Below are positions 52,459 to 61,527 of a DNA stretch of 64,000 nucleotides, piece by piece. Within the stretch, counting starts at the first letter, position 1. Every line of letters starts with the position of its first letter. The notes beneath the pieces were generated by a model. It saw only the letters and a program-made list of their open reading frames with translations, made no database searches and was not told the DNA's origin. The stretch is from assembly GCA_019635755.1 (NCBI GenBank), contig JAHBYW010000003.1, positions 124,001 to 188,000 of the forward strand. The letters are read 5' to 3'. This stretch comes from Rhizobiaceae bacterium (lineage in GTDB: Bacteria; Pseudomonadota; Alphaproteobacteria; Rhizobiales; Rhizobiaceae). The position numbers and the translations under genes are program-made.

Positions 52459-53202
52459 ATGAGCGAAGCCCCTCTGCTTGAGGCACGCAACCTGACGCGC
52501 CGCTTCGGCGCGCTGACGGCGGTGGACGACGTCTCATTCAGCGTGCCGGCCGGCCAGGTGTTCGGCATCGCCGGCCCCAACGGCAGCGGCAAGAGCACGC
52601 TGTTCAACATCATCACCGGCATCCCTTTCCCACCAAGCAGCGGCGAGGTCCTGCTGTCCGGCGCAGCCGTGCATCGGATGCGGCCGCACCAGATCAGCCG
52701 CGCCGGCGTGCTGCGCACCTTCCAGAAGGATGCCGAGTTCGCCACGCTGTCGGCGTTCGAGAACGTCTATACGAGCGCGATCTACTGCGCGGGCACGGCG
52801 AGCACCGACGCCCGGGCCGCCGCGACGCAGGCGCTGGACGACGTGGCGCTCCCGACAGGCCGCCGCGGCATGGCCGCGTCCGGGCTGTCTGTGTTCGAGC
52901 GCAAGCAGCTGATGATCGCCTCGGCGATCGCCAGCCGGCCGAAGGTGCTGCTTCTCGACGAGCCCGCGGCGGGCCTGACCAAGCCTGAGGTCTCGGGTCT
53001 CTCGGCCCTCATCCGGACGGTGCGCGCGCGCGGCATCACGGTGGTGCTGATCGAGCACGTCCTCGCGCTGCTGCTCGACGTGTCCGAGCATCTCATGGTG
53101 CTCAACTACGGCCGCGTCATCGCGTCCGGCCTGCCGGACGACGTCGTGCGCGACCCGAAGGTGGTCGAGGCCTATCTGGGGACGCGGGAGATCGCGCGAT
53201 GA
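52459..53202 (+). CDS. Branched-chain-type ABC transporter ATPase (LivG-like)
   Basis: A 247-residue ATPase: Walker A GPNGSGKST, LRTFQKDAEFATLSAFENV (Q-loop), Walker B VLLLDEPAAGLTKPE and LIEHVLALLLDVSE (switch His). The signature motif is aberrant: GLSVFERKQLMIA stands where LS(G/Y)GQ is expected, although Walker motifs are intact. It overlaps the LivF-like gene by four bases. AGGCGACAAGG precedes the ATG. Confidence 0.9.
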   Translation: MSEAPLLEARNLTRRFGALTAVDDVSFSVPAGQVFGIAGPNGSGKSTLFNIITGIPFPPSSGEVLLSGAAVHRMRPHQISRAGVLRTFQKDAEFATLSAFENVYTSAIYCAGTASTDARAAATQALDDVALPTGRRGMAASGLSVFERKQLMIASAIASRPKVLLLDEPAAGLTKPEVSGLSALIRTVRARGITVVLIEHVLALLLDVSEHLMVLNYGRVIASGLPDDVVRDPKVVEAYLGTREIAR

Positions 53203-53933
53203 GCGAGGCCGCACTTGCGCTGGACATCCGCGATCTGCGGGCCGGCTACGACTCCTATGACGTGCTGCACGGCATGAGCCTGCATGTCGCGAACGGAGAG
53301 CGCATCGGCCTCTTCGGACCGAACGGCCACGGCAAGACGACGCTGCTCAACGCCATCTCGAAGGTCATCCGGCCAAACGGCGGCAGCGTCAGCTTCATGG
53401 GCGAGCCGATCGCTGCGGTTTCGGCGCGCGGCATCGTCGAGCGCGGGCTGATCCACGTGCCTCAGGCAAACCGCCTGTTTCCGGACATGGAGATCATGGA
53501 GACGCTCGAGCTCGCCGCCTTCACCCGGCGGGCGCGGGCGGAGAGGAAGACCAATCTCGACTACGTGCTCAAACTGTTTCCACGCCTGGCCGAGCGGCGC
53601 AGGCAGCAATGCAAGACTCTGTCGGGCGGCGAACGGCAGATGCTGTCGATCGGCGTCGGGCTGATGTGCGCGCCGCGCATGCTGATGCTGGACGAGCCGA
53701 CGCTCGGCCTGTCCCCGAAGCTCAAGGAAGAGCTGGCCGCGGCGATCGCCGGCATCGGCACGCGGGGCATGCCCATGCTGATCGTCGAGCAGGACATCGC
53801 CTTCGTCCTCTCGCTGGTCGACCGCATGTATTTCGTCGACCACGGCGAGATCGCCCGCGAGATCCATCGCGGCAGCGACGTCGACCACCAGGAGATCATG
53901 GACATGTATTTCGGGGAGCGGGCCGCATCATGA
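53199..53933 (+). CDS. Branched-chain-type ABC transporter ATPase (LivF-like)
   Basis: A 244-residue ATPase: Walker A GPNGHGKTT, HVPQANRLFPDMEIMETLELAAF, signature TLSGGERQMLSIGVGLM, Walker B MLMLDEPTLGLSPKL and LIVEQDIAFVLSLVDR. The signature is complete, unlike its partner. Four-base overlaps on both sides couple it to the LivG- and LivH-like genes. Confidence 0.92.
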   Translation: MSEAALALDIRDLRAGYDSYDVLHGMSLHVANGERIGLFGPNGHGKTTLLNAISKVIRPNGGSVSFMGEPIAAVSARGIVERGLIHVPQANRLFPDMEIMETLELAAFTRRARAERKTNLDYVLKLFPRLAERRRQQCKTLSGGERQMLSIGVGLMCAPRMLMLDEPTLGLSPKLKEELAAAIAGIGTRGMPMLIVEQDIAFVLSLVDRMYFVDHGEIAREIHRGSDVDHQEIMDMYFGERAAS

Positions 53934-54811
53934 CCCTCGACGCGCTGAGCACCGTCCTCGTCTCGGGCATCGTCCTGGCCTCGGTCTACGCGCTCATCGC
54001 GAGCGGACTGTCGCTGGTGTGGACGACGCTCGGCATCTTCAATTTCGCCCATGGCGCGCTGATGACGCTCGCGGCCTACCTGGCATGGACCGTGTCGGAC
54101 GCCGCCGGCCTCGGGCTCTGGCTGGGTGCCGGCATCGCGATCGCCGTCGCGGGTGTCGTCGCGGCGGGCGTGCTGATCGAGCGGCTGATCGTGCGGCCGT
54201 TCTACGACCACCGCGACATCCTGCTGATCACCGTCATGACGACGCTGGCCGCGATGATCTTCATCGAGAAGGGGTCGCAACTGATCTGGGGGGCGCGGCT
54301 GAAGCAGCTGCGGCCGGTGGTTCCGGGGCAGGTCAATTTCCTCGGCACCACGATCTCGGCCCAGGAGGCGCTGATCATCGCGCTGGCGCCGCTGCTGCTC
54401 GGCCTGCTCTTCCTCTTCCTGCGCAATTCGCGCATCGGCCGGGGCATCCGCGCCGTCGGCCAGAACCCCAACGCGGCGAAGCTGATCGGCATCGACGTGT
54501 CGAGGCTCTTCATCATCACCTTCGCCCTGTCGGCGGCGCTGGCGGGACTGACCGGCATCCTGCTCGGCTCCGTGCGGATGGTCACGCCGGCGTTCGGCGC
54601 CGAGCCGCTGGTGAAGGCGCTGATCATCGTCATCTTCGGCGGCCTCGGCTCGCTCGGCGGCACGATCGTCGCCGCCTACCTGCTGGGACTTCTGGAGGCG
54701 TTCCTGATCTTCTTCATCGGCATCTACTGGGCGCCGTCGATGATCTTCGTCCTGCTCATCCTGATCCTGCTGGTCCGGCCGCAAGGGCTGCTCGGCAAGG
54801 TGGTGCGCTGA
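53930..54811 (+). CDS. Branched-chain-type ABC transporter permease (LivH-like)
   Basis: A 293-residue permease with about eight hydrophobic segments. Signature regions: YALIASGLSLVWTTLGIFNFAHGALMTLAAYL, the coupling region GRGIRAVGQNPNAAKLIGIDV and VIFGGLGSLGGTIVAAYLLGLLEAF, ending LVRPQGLLGKVVR. It overlaps LivF (ATGA) and shares one base with LivM. Confidence 0.92.
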   Translation: MTLDALSTVLVSGIVLASVYALIASGLSLVWTTLGIFNFAHGALMTLAAYLAWTVSDAAGLGLWLGAGIAIAVAGVVAAGVLIERLIVRPFYDHRDILLITVMTTLAAMIFIEKGSQLIWGARLKQLRPVVPGQVNFLGTTISAQEALIIALAPLLLGLLFLFLRNSRIGRGIRAVGQNPNAAKLIGIDVSRLFIITFALSAALAGLTGILLGSVRMVTPAFGAEPLVKALIIVIFGGLGSLGGTIVAAYLLGLLEAFLIFFIGIYWAPSMIFVLLILILLVRPQGLLGKVVR

Positions 54812-55776
54812 TGCCGGTGAAGCTCGACGCGCGCAGCCTCGGCCTGGCCGCCCTGGTCGTCGTCGGCCTGCTGGTGCCGTTCGTCGTCCAGGACACCTAT
54901 GTCCGCCACCTCTTCATCATGGCGTTCATCTACGCGGTGGTCGCGTCGAGCTGGGACCTCAGCCTCGGCTACGCGGGCATCTTCAACTTCGGCCACGTCG
55001 CCTTCTTCGGGATCGGCGTCTATGCGACCGGCCTGACCGCGAAGCTGCTTGGGCTCGACCCCTGGCTGGCCATGATGTTCGGCGGCGTCGCGGCATCGGC
55101 CGCGGCGGTGCTGGTCGCCCTGCCCGTCGTGCGGCTGCAGGGCGTGTATGTCGTGCTGGTCACGTTCGCCTTCAGCCAGCTCGTGCTGCAGGTGGTGATC
55201 AGCCAGTCGGCGGTCACCGGCGGCACGCAGGGACTGATCCGCGTTCCGACGATCGAGCTGTTCGGCTACAATTTCCTGCGCGATTTCAAGTTCGGCTACT
55301 ACTACGTCGCCTTCGGCATGATGGTGGTCGCGGTCGCGTGCCTGCGCTGGCTGGCACGATCCGATTTCGGGCTGTCGATCATGGCGATGCGCGACAACGA
55401 GGACTATGCCGCGTCGCGCGGCATCCCGATCGCGCTGCAGCGCCTCAAGGTGCTGGTGTTCAGCGCGTTCTTCGCAGGCCTCGCGGGCGGCTTCTTCGTG
55501 GTCTACCTGCGCGTCGCCTCGCCGGAGGTGTTCAGCTTCTCCACCACCTCGCTCATCCTGTCGATGGTGCTGGTGGGCGGCACGTCGACCATCTACGGGC
55601 CCGTGATCGCGGCACTCGTGCTGACCTTCGTGTCGGAAGGCCTGGCCAATTTCGAAGGCCTCGCCGAGGGCCGCTTCATCCTGGTCGCGGTCGCCATGAT
55701 CGTCGTGCTCGTCTTCCTGCCGAAGGGCCTGGCGTCGGCCCTTCCCAAGCGCTGGGGACAGCGGGCGGCGGAATAG
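54811..55776 (+). CDS. Branched-chain-type ABC transporter permease (LivM-like)
   Basis: A 321-residue permease: SSWDLSLGYAGIFNFGHVAFFGIGVYATGL, LRVASPEVFSFSTTSLILSMVLVGGTSTIYGPVIAA and a coupling region MAMRDNEDYAASRGIPIALQRLKV. About nine to ten hydrophobic segments. It ends the transporter operon that began at 51105 and converges with the aminotransferase gene 16 bases later. Confidence 0.92.
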   Translation: MPVKLDARSLGLAALVVVGLLVPFVVQDTYVRHLFIMAFIYAVVASSWDLSLGYAGIFNFGHVAFFGIGVYATGLTAKLLGLDPWLAMMFGGVAASAAAVLVALPVVRLQGVYVVLVTFAFSQLVLQVVISQSAVTGGTQGLIRVPTIELFGYNFLRDFKFGYYYVAFGMMVVAVACLRWLARSDFGLSIMAMRDNEDYAASRGIPIALQRLKVLVFSAFFAGLAGGFFVVYLRVASPEVFSFSTTSLILSMVLVGGTSTIYGPVIAALVLTFVSEGLANFEGLAEGRFILVAVAMIVVLVFLPKGLASALPKRWGQRAAE

Positions 55777-55792
55777 GCCGCCCCGGCCGAGC

Positions 55793-57163
55793 CTAGCCGA
55801 GCACGTCGCTGACCGCCTCGGTGGTCTTGCCCACGACCTCGTCCGCTTCCGCGCGCGTCAGACAGAGCGGCGGCGCGAAACCGAGGATGTCGCCCTGCGG
55901 CATGGCGCGGGCGATGACGCCGCGCTTGAGCAGCGCCGCGGCGACCGCCGGGCCGACCTTCCGGGCCGGATCGAAGAACGTCCGCTTCGCACGATCCTCG
56001 ACGAACTCGACGGCGCAGAGGAGCCCCTCGCCGCGCACGTCGCCGACATGAGGATGGGTGCCGAGTACCTGCCGCATCGCGGCGTTGAGGTAGGCGCCCG
56101 TCTCGGCGGCATTCTTCACCAGCCCGAGGCTGTCGACCAGCTTCAGGTTCGCCACGCCGGCGGCGGCGCCGATCGGGTGGGCGGAATAGGTCCAGCCGTG
56201 GCCGATCGGCCCGTTCTCGTCGGTTCCCTGCTCCAGGACCTTCCAGACCCTGTCGCCGACGATCGAGCCGGACAGCGGCGCGTAGGCCGAGGTGAGTCCC
56301 TTGGCGATGGTGATGATGTCCGGTTCGATCCCGTAGTGGTGAGAGCCGAACATCGAGCCAAGACGGCCGAAACCGGTGACGACCTCGTCGGCGATCAGCA
56401 GGATGTCGTGCTTCCTCAGCACGGCCTGGATCGCCTGCCAGTACCCGGCGGGCGGCGGGACGATGCCGCCGGTGCCGAGCATCGGCTCGCCGATGAAGGC
56501 GGCGATGGTGTCGGCGCCCTCGCGCGCGATGAGGGCTTCGAGCCGATCGGCGCAGTAGGCGACGAAGCCGGCTTCGTCCATGGCAAGGTCCGGGCGGCGG
56601 TAGAAGTAGGGTGCCTCGGTGTGCAGCATGCGGTCGAGCGGCAGGTCGAACTTGTCGTGGAAGAGCTTCAGCCCGGTCAGGGAGCCCGTGACCAGGCCCG
56701 AGCCGTGATAGCCGCGCCAGCGCGAGATGATCTTCTTCTTCGCCGGCCGCCCGAGGATGTTGTTGTAGTACCAGACGAGCTTGACGTTGGTCTCGTTGGC
56801 GTCGGACCCGCCGAGGCCGAAATAGACCTTGGACATGCCCTTCGGCGCGCGCTCAAGCACCATCCTGGCCAGCGTGATCGATGCTTCCGTGCCGTGTCCG
56901 ACATAGGCGTGATAATAGGCGAGTTCCTTCGCCTGGGCGGCGATCGCCTCGGCGATTTCGGGCCGCCCGTAGCCGACATTGACGCAGTAGAGCCCGGCGA
57001 AGGCGTCGAGCAGACGGTTGCCGTCGCGATCCTCGATGTGGACGCCCTTGCCGCCGGTGACGATGCGGCTCGGCATCTCGCCACGCGCGAACTGCGCGAG
57101 GTGCGTGGACGGGTGGAAGAAGCTCTCCCGGTCCCACTGGTCGAGAACGTCATTGGTCAGCAT
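55793..57163 (-). CDS. Class III (omega-amino acid:pyruvate-type) aminotransferase
   Basis: A 456-residue PLP enzyme: FAGLYCVNVGYGRPEIAEAIAAQ, YFGLGGSDANETNVKLVWYY, RGYHGSGLVTGSLTGL, IADEVVTGFGRLGSMFG (Asp259) and IITIAKGLTSAYAPL with PLP-Lys288. These fit beta-alanine/taurine/putrescine-type transaminases that use pyruvate or 2-oxoglutarate. AGGGAG eight bases before the ATG at 57163 fixes the start over the ATG at 57190. Neighbouring hydrolases suggest its amine comes from their products. Confidence 0.9.
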   Translation of the reverse strand: MLTNDVLDQWDRESFFHPSTHLAQFARGEMPSRIVTGGKGVHIEDRDGNRLLDAFAGLYCVNVGYGRPEIAEAIAAQAKELAYYHAYVGHGTEASITLARMVLERAPKGMSKVYFGLGGSDANETNVKLVWYYNNILGRPAKKKIISRWRGYHGSGLVTGSLTGLKLFHDKFDLPLDRMLHTEAPYFYRRPDLAMDEAGFVAYCADRLEALIAREGADTIAAFIGEPMLGTGGIVPPPAGYWQAIQAVLRKHDILLIADEVVTGFGRLGSMFGSHHYGIEPDIITIAKGLTSAYAPLSGSIVGDRVWKVLEQGTDENGPIGHGWTYSAHPIGAAAGVANLKLVDSLGLVKNAAETGAYLNAAMRQVLGTHPHVGDVRGEGLLCAVEFVEDRAKRTFFDPARKVGPAVAAALLKRGVIARAMPQGDILGFAPPLCLTRAEADEVVGKTTEAVSDVLG

Positions 57164-57335
57164 CGTCGGACTCCCTGCCGTCTGTCGCATCGCTTGGCGA
57201 TGTCATGACAGACTATGTGAGATCCGCTCCGGCTTCCATGCCGAGCACGCCACTACGCACGTCGCGCCGGCCGATCATTGCGTGGACGGGACCCGCTTTC
57301 CGCAACCCGCCGGACCGCCCGGACGCGATTGCCGC

Positions 57336-58823
57336 CTACGCGGGCGATGCCGGCCGGACGCGCCTGGGCAGCAGGTCGGCGCCCAGTTCGCCCGTCGTTT
57401 CCTCATATTCGCGTTCGACGAGCAGAACCGATGGCGGAGCAGCGTCCGGCATCCTCGCCCGCAGCGCCTGCTCGACCTCGCCGGCGATCAGGGCGCGGAC
57501 CGCGTCGAGCCGCACCAGCGAGGCGTAGCTCGAAAAGGACAGGCCGTCCGCCAGGGCCCGGCGCGCGACCGGCTCGAATTCGATCTGGATCGACAGGGTC
57601 TTCCCGTGCGATCCCTCCCCGAGCATCGCCCAGCGCACATAGGGGCTGTCGATCGCGGCGTCCTCCACCCGCGCCGCCGGCTCCCTGTCAGACGTCATGC
57701 CTGCTTCCGCGCCGACGAGAAGGGACCCCGGGTCAGCCGTCGTCCCGCCGATCAGGGCGAGCGGCAACCGCAGCGCCGCGACGAAGCGACGATCCTTGTC
57801 GCTGCAGCCACCATCGCTGACGACCGCCAGCCTGCACGAGCCCAGCCCCAGCCGGCGCGCCGTCCAGTGACCGACCGCCCCGTAGGCGATGGAGGATCCG
57901 AGGCCAGCTCCGCCGCTCTCCAGCCGGCCCCTGGCCCAGCGCAGCAGGTGCCGGCGAAGCGATCCTGTCTCCGACGCGGCAAGCGACTCGCCGATGCGCA
58001 GGAGCGCGAGCCCCCGGCCGTTTGTGTGGAGGAGCGTCGGTCGCACCTCGGCAAGGTCCTCGGCGACGGTCGCCGGCGATTCCGGGAAGTGAACGGTCGC
58101 CCCGGCGAGAAGCGGAGCGTAGAGGTCGATCAGCGCCGCGGCCGGGCGAGCGAGCGACCCGATCGACATCAGCTGGTCGCCGTCCGCCAGCGTCGTCGCG
58201 CGGATGAACTCCGTGGCGCGGCCGAGGAGTTCGCGAGACGTGTGCGAGACCAGCTCGAAGCCTTCATGAGAGGCAGCGGCCACCCAGCGTCGCGCAGTCT
58301 CGTCGGCGGAACGGCTGTCGAGGAGAGCCGGCAGCTCGCCCCCGTCCTGCCGCGATTCGAGCGACGCCAGATCGAGCAGGTCGATCCCGGCAGGCGCCTT
58401 CGCGGTCTGGCGGATCGAAACGACCGTCGCGACGTGGCCCTGGTTCGCCGCCAGGATGGCGTCGATCTGCTCCTGGTCGCCGCAGATGGCGATCGCGGCA
58501 CGCGACTCGGCAAGGACGCTTGCCAGACGGTCGGGCGGCAGGCGCGGCGGCACATGGAGCGTGGCTGCGCCAAGCAGCTGGACCGCCAAGTCGACGACCG
58601 CCGCATCGAGCGAGTTCTCGCTCGCCAGGATCACGGTCCGCCCGGCGCCGACGCCCAGGCCCGCGAGCCCATGGGCGAGACGGCGCATGCGCTCCGCGAG
58701 GTCACCGTAGCTGAGCTCGACCCAGATGCCGCGGCGCTTCTGGCGGAGTGCCGGGCGATCCGGCCATCGGGCACAGGCCGCGGCGATCGCAGCGACCAGG
58801 GTCTGGGATGACACCTCACGCAT
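57336..58823 (-). CDS. AMP-binding acyl-CoA synthetase-like protein lacking catalytic motifs
   Basis: A 495-residue protein with the overall layout of long-chain acyl-CoA synthetases that sit in Liv-type transporter operons: LVAAIAAACARWPDRPALRQK at the start, LSYGDLAERMRRLAHGLAGLGVGAGRTVILASENS, and LYAPLLAGATVHFPESPATVAEDLAEVRPTLLHTNGR. The ATP-binding P-loop (S/T-rich with G-T-T-G-x-x-K-G) should precede VSHTSRELLG; the sequence there is AAASHEGFEL. The usual G-x-T-E block is GGTTAD and no T-G-D motif is found. Family enzymes here usually exceed 600 residues. The frame is intact, so it is a probable pseudoenzyme rather than a recent frameshift. It overlaps the LivG stop by eight bases. Confidence 0.75.
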   Translation of the reverse strand: MREVSSQTLVAAIAAACARWPDRPALRQKRRGIWVELSYGDLAERMRRLAHGLAGLGVGAGRTVILASENSLDAAVVDLAVQLLGAATLHVPPRLPPDRLASVLAESRAAIAICGDQEQIDAILAANQGHVATVVSIRQTAKAPAGIDLLDLASLESRQDGGELPALLDSRSADETARRWVAAASHEGFELVSHTSRELLGRATEFIRATTLADGDQLMSIGSLARPAAALIDLYAPLLAGATVHFPESPATVAEDLAEVRPTLLHTNGRGLALLRIGESLAASETGSLRRHLLRWARGRLESGGAGLGSSIAYGAVGHWTARRLGLGSCRLAVVSDGGCSDKDRRFVAALRLPLALIGGTTADPGSLLVGAEAGMTSDREPAARVEDAAIDSPYVRWAMLGEGSHGKTLSIQIEFEPVARRALADGLSFSSYASLVRLDAVRALIAGEVEQALRARMPDAAPPSVLLVEREYEETTGELGADLLPRRVRPASPA

Positions 58824-59625
58824 CGGCCGCCGCCTCCTGCCGCCCGGCGTCTGCGTCCTCGCCCAGATAGGCCGCGACGACGGAGGGATCGCCGCGCACC
58901 TGGGCAGGCGTTCCCTCGCTCAGCTTCCGGCCGAAGTTCAGCACGACGATGTGCTCGGCGATCTCCATGACGACACCCATGTCGTGTTCGACGAGCAGCA
59001 GGGTGAAGCCGATCCGCTCGCGGGCTTCGAAGATGAAGGCGACCATGTCCTCCTTCTCCTCGAGCGTCATTCCCGCCATCGGCTCGTCCAGCAGCAGCAG
59101 CCTCGGCCGAGCTGCCAGCGCGCGGCCGAACTCGACGCGCTTCTGCAGCCCGTAGGGAAGGTCCTCCACGGAGGCGTGCCGGTGCTGCGGGATTTCGAGC
59201 AGGTCGAGGATCTCCTCGGCGCGTTCCCGCTGGCCTGCTTCGGATGCCGCAAAGCCGGGCGCGCGGAAGGCGCTCGTCAGGATACCGCCCGAACTTTCCA
59301 TGTAGGTGCCCATCATCAGATTCTCGATGACGTCCAAGCCCTTGAACAGGGACGGAGACTGGAAGGTGCGGGCGATGCCCAGCCGTGCGATGCGATGCGT
59401 CGACAGCCGGGTGACGTCGGTTCCGGCGATTTCGACCGAGCCGCTTGTCGGGCGGTAGAGACCGGAGAGGCAGTTGAACAGGCTGGTCTTGCCCGCGCCG
59501 TTCGGGCCGATCAGAGCGCCCAGCGTGCCGGCGCCGAGATCGAACGAAACGTCGTTCAGCGCGGTCACGCCGCCAAACCGCAACGTCACGTTCCGTACGG
59601 CGACCGAATGCGCGCATCCGCTCAT
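58816..59625 (-). CDS. Branched-chain-type ABC transporter ATPase (LivG-like), second system
   Basis: A 269-residue ATPase: Walker A GPNGAGKTS, ARTFQSPSLFKGLDVIENLMMG, signature DLPYGLQKRVEFGRAL, Walker B LLLLDEPMAGMTLEEKEDM and LVEHDMGVVMEIAEHIVVLNFGRKLSEGTP, which is the LivG ending. The ATG at 59625 overlaps the LivF stop (ATGA). It belongs to the minus-strand operon from 63661 to 57336. Confidence 0.92.
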   Translation of the reverse strand: MSGCAHSVAVRNVTLRFGGVTALNDVSFDLGAGTLGALIGPNGAGKTSLFNCLSGLYRPTSGSVEIAGTDVTRLSTHRIARLGIARTFQSPSLFKGLDVIENLMMGTYMESSGGILTSAFRAPGFAASEAGQRERAEEILDLLEIPQHRHASVEDLPYGLQKRVEFGRALAARPRLLLLDEPMAGMTLEEKEDMVAFIFEARERIGFTLLLVEHDMGVVMEIAEHIVVLNFGRKLSEGTPAQVRGDPSVVAAYLGEDADAGRQEAAADA

Positions 59626-60446
59626 TTCAGCCACCTCGTCCGCCGCCGGTACCGCTTGGCATCGCGAAACGTGTAGGCGCTGCCTTCGCCGGGCGCCTCG
59701 CCGAGGTACAGATCCTGCACTCGCGGATCCGCCTTCAGGTCCGCGGCCGAACCCTCCAGCAGGATTCTTCCGCGATCGAGGACATAGGCGCGATCGCAGA
59801 AATCCAGTGCGAGCTTCGCGTTCTGTTCGACCACCAGCATCGCGCAGCCGGTCTCCCGCCGGTAGCGGTCGAGCTGCTCGAAGATCGATCGGGTGATGAT
59901 CGGCGCCAGTCCGAGCGACACTTCGTCGAGGAGCATGAGCCTGGGCGACGCCATCAGCGCACGGCCGATCGCCACCATCTGCTGCTCACCTCCGGACAAC
60001 CAGCCCGCCTGATCGTCGATGCGCGGGCGCAGCGCAGGAAACAGGTCCAGCACCAGCCTGCGGGACATCTCGTGCTTCTCGACCGGGGCCGACAGCGCGC
60101 CGATCTGGAGATGCTCGGCCACGGTGAGGTTGGCGAAGATCATCCGCCCTTCCGGCACCTGCGAAAGTCCCTTGCGCGCGATATGATGCGCAGCAACGCC
60201 GTCGATGCGGGCGCCGTCGAGGTTCACCTGGCCGCTCAGCACCTTCGCGCTGTGCAGTTTCAGAAGCCCGGAGATCGACCGGATCAGCGTGGTCTTCCCG
60301 GCGCCGTTGGCACCGAGCAGCGACACGACCTCGCCTTCCCGCAGCCGAAGGCTGACGCCGCGCAGCGCCGGTGCGCTGCGGCCATAGGCCACCTCGATGT
60401 TGGACACGGACAGCAGGGCCGTCGCCGGCGCGTCGATCGCAGCCAT
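59622..60446 (-). CDS. Branched-chain-type ABC transporter ATPase (LivF-like), second system
   Basis: A 274-residue ATPase: Walker A GANGAGKTT, GLSQVPEGRMIFANLTVAEHL, signature WLSGGEQQMVAIGRALM, Walker B LMLLDEVSLGLAPII and LVVEQNAKLALDFCDRAYVLDRG. It has an extended basic tail (RDAKRYRRRTRWLK). The ATG at 60446 lies five bases after the LivM stop. Confidence 0.92.
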   Translation of the reverse strand: MAAIDAPATALLSVSNIEVAYGRSAPALRGVSLRLREGEVVSLLGANGAGKTTLIRSISGLLKLHSAKVLSGQVNLDGARIDGVAAHHIARKGLSQVPEGRMIFANLTVAEHLQIGALSAPVEKHEMSRRLVLDLFPALRPRIDDQAGWLSGGEQQMVAIGRALMASPRLMLLDEVSLGLAPIITRSIFEQLDRYRRETGCAMLVVEQNAKLALDFCDRAYVLDRGRILLEGSAADLKADPRVQDLYLGEAPGEGSAYTFRDAKRYRRRTRWLK

Positions 60447-60451
60447 GCCGC

Positions 60452-61525
60452 TCACGACCGGTAGGGCCAGCTGCGGATGGCGGCGACGGTCGACCTGACC
60501 ACGCCCGCCAGACCCGCCGGCCAGCGGATGAGCACGAGGATGATGATGCAGCCCATCACCACCGAAATGATCTGCGCCTGGTGGCGCGCCAGCGTGTCGC
60601 CGATGACCGGCGTGGCCGGATCGATGTTGGAGGCGGCGGAGGCGAGCCATTGCGGCAGGAATTCCCAGACCACGGCGCCGAGCACCGACCCGAGGAGCGA
60701 GCCCATGCCGCCGATGATGATCATGGCGAAGTAGGCGACGACGAAATGAAGGGTGAAGGCGTCCGTGGTGACCACGCCGAGGTTGAAGGCGAACAGGGCG
60801 CCGGCGACGCTCACGAGGAAGGACGACAGGGCGAAGGCCTTGATGCGCAGCACCGCGACGTTGACGCCGAGGGCGGCGGCGGCGGTCGGATGATCCCTCA
60901 GCGCAACGAAGGCACGGCCCTCGCGGCTTTGCAGCACGTTGCGGGCGATCAGGATGGTGGCAACGACGCAGGCGACGAGCACGAAGTACCAGCGATGGTC
61001 GGTGCCGATCTCGATCGGGCCGATCATCGCCGTCGGATAGAACACGCCGGACAGGCCGAAATTGTAGAGCTGGTACTGGAGGAACGCGTAGAGCGTGAGG
61101 AAGTGCAGTGCCAGCGTCGAGAGCAACAGGTAGAGGCCGCTCAGCCGCAGGCTCGGGAGCCCGACGATCACACCGATGCCGGCGCCGCACAGGCCCGACG
61201 CCAGCAGCACCAGAGGGAACGGCAGTTCGAGCTGCGTGCCGAAGATCGCGGCGGCCATCGCGCCGACGGCGAAGAACGCCGCGTGCCCCATCGAGAGAAG
61301 GCCCGTGAAGCCGACCAGCAGGTTGAGTGCGACCGCGCCGATGATCGCGATCAGCGCATTGTTTATCGCCGCCAGGCCGATGCCGGCAAGCGTGCCGCGG
61401 CCGATCAGGAACGGCAGCGCCATGAGCAGGGCGAAGGCGACGATGGCGACGACGACGGCACCGGGCGACCCGAAGAGCCGGAGTTGCCGCTGGTAGTCGG
61501 TGTCGAGATGCTGGCGCAGCTGCAC
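60452..61525 (-). CDS. Branched-chain-type ABC transporter permease (LivM-like), second system
   Basis: A 357-residue permease with about ten hydrophobic segments: ALNLLVGFTGLLSMGHAAFFAVGA, GLPSLRLSGLYLLLSTLALHF, the coupling region ALRDHPTAAAALGVNV and IIIGGMGSLLGSVLGAVVWEFLP. The GTG at 61525 has AGAGG eight bases upstream. A TTG at 61531 overlapping the LivH stop is an alternative. Confidence 0.9.
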   Translation of the reverse strand: MQLRQHLDTDYQRQLRLFGSPGAVVVAIVAFALLMALPFLIGRGTLAGIGLAAINNALIAIIGAVALNLLVGFTGLLSMGHAAFFAVGAMAAAIFGTQLELPFPLVLLASGLCGAGIGVIVGLPSLRLSGLYLLLSTLALHFLTLYAFLQYQLYNFGLSGVFYPTAMIGPIEIGTDHRWYFVLVACVVATILIARNVLQSREGRAFVALRDHPTAAAALGVNVAVLRIKAFALSSFLVSVAGALFAFNLGVVTTDAFTLHFVVAYFAMIIIGGMGSLLGSVLGAVVWEFLPQWLASAASNIDPATPVIGDTLARHQAQIISVVMGCIIILVLIRWPAGLAGVVRSTVAAIRSWPYRS

Positions 61526-61527
61526 GG

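Noticed and set aside
57336-58823. Frameshifted pseudogene call for the acyl-CoA-synthetase-like gene
   Set aside because: The frame is continuous and couples to its neighbour. Motif loss is by substitution, so I list it as a CDS and probable pseudoenzyme.
59622-61190. Extension of the second LivF-like frame to 522 codons
   Set aside because: Residues before the ATG at 60446 lie antisense-free but in the wrong frame of LivM; they are Arg/Pro-rich and the ATG gives a normal ATPase length.
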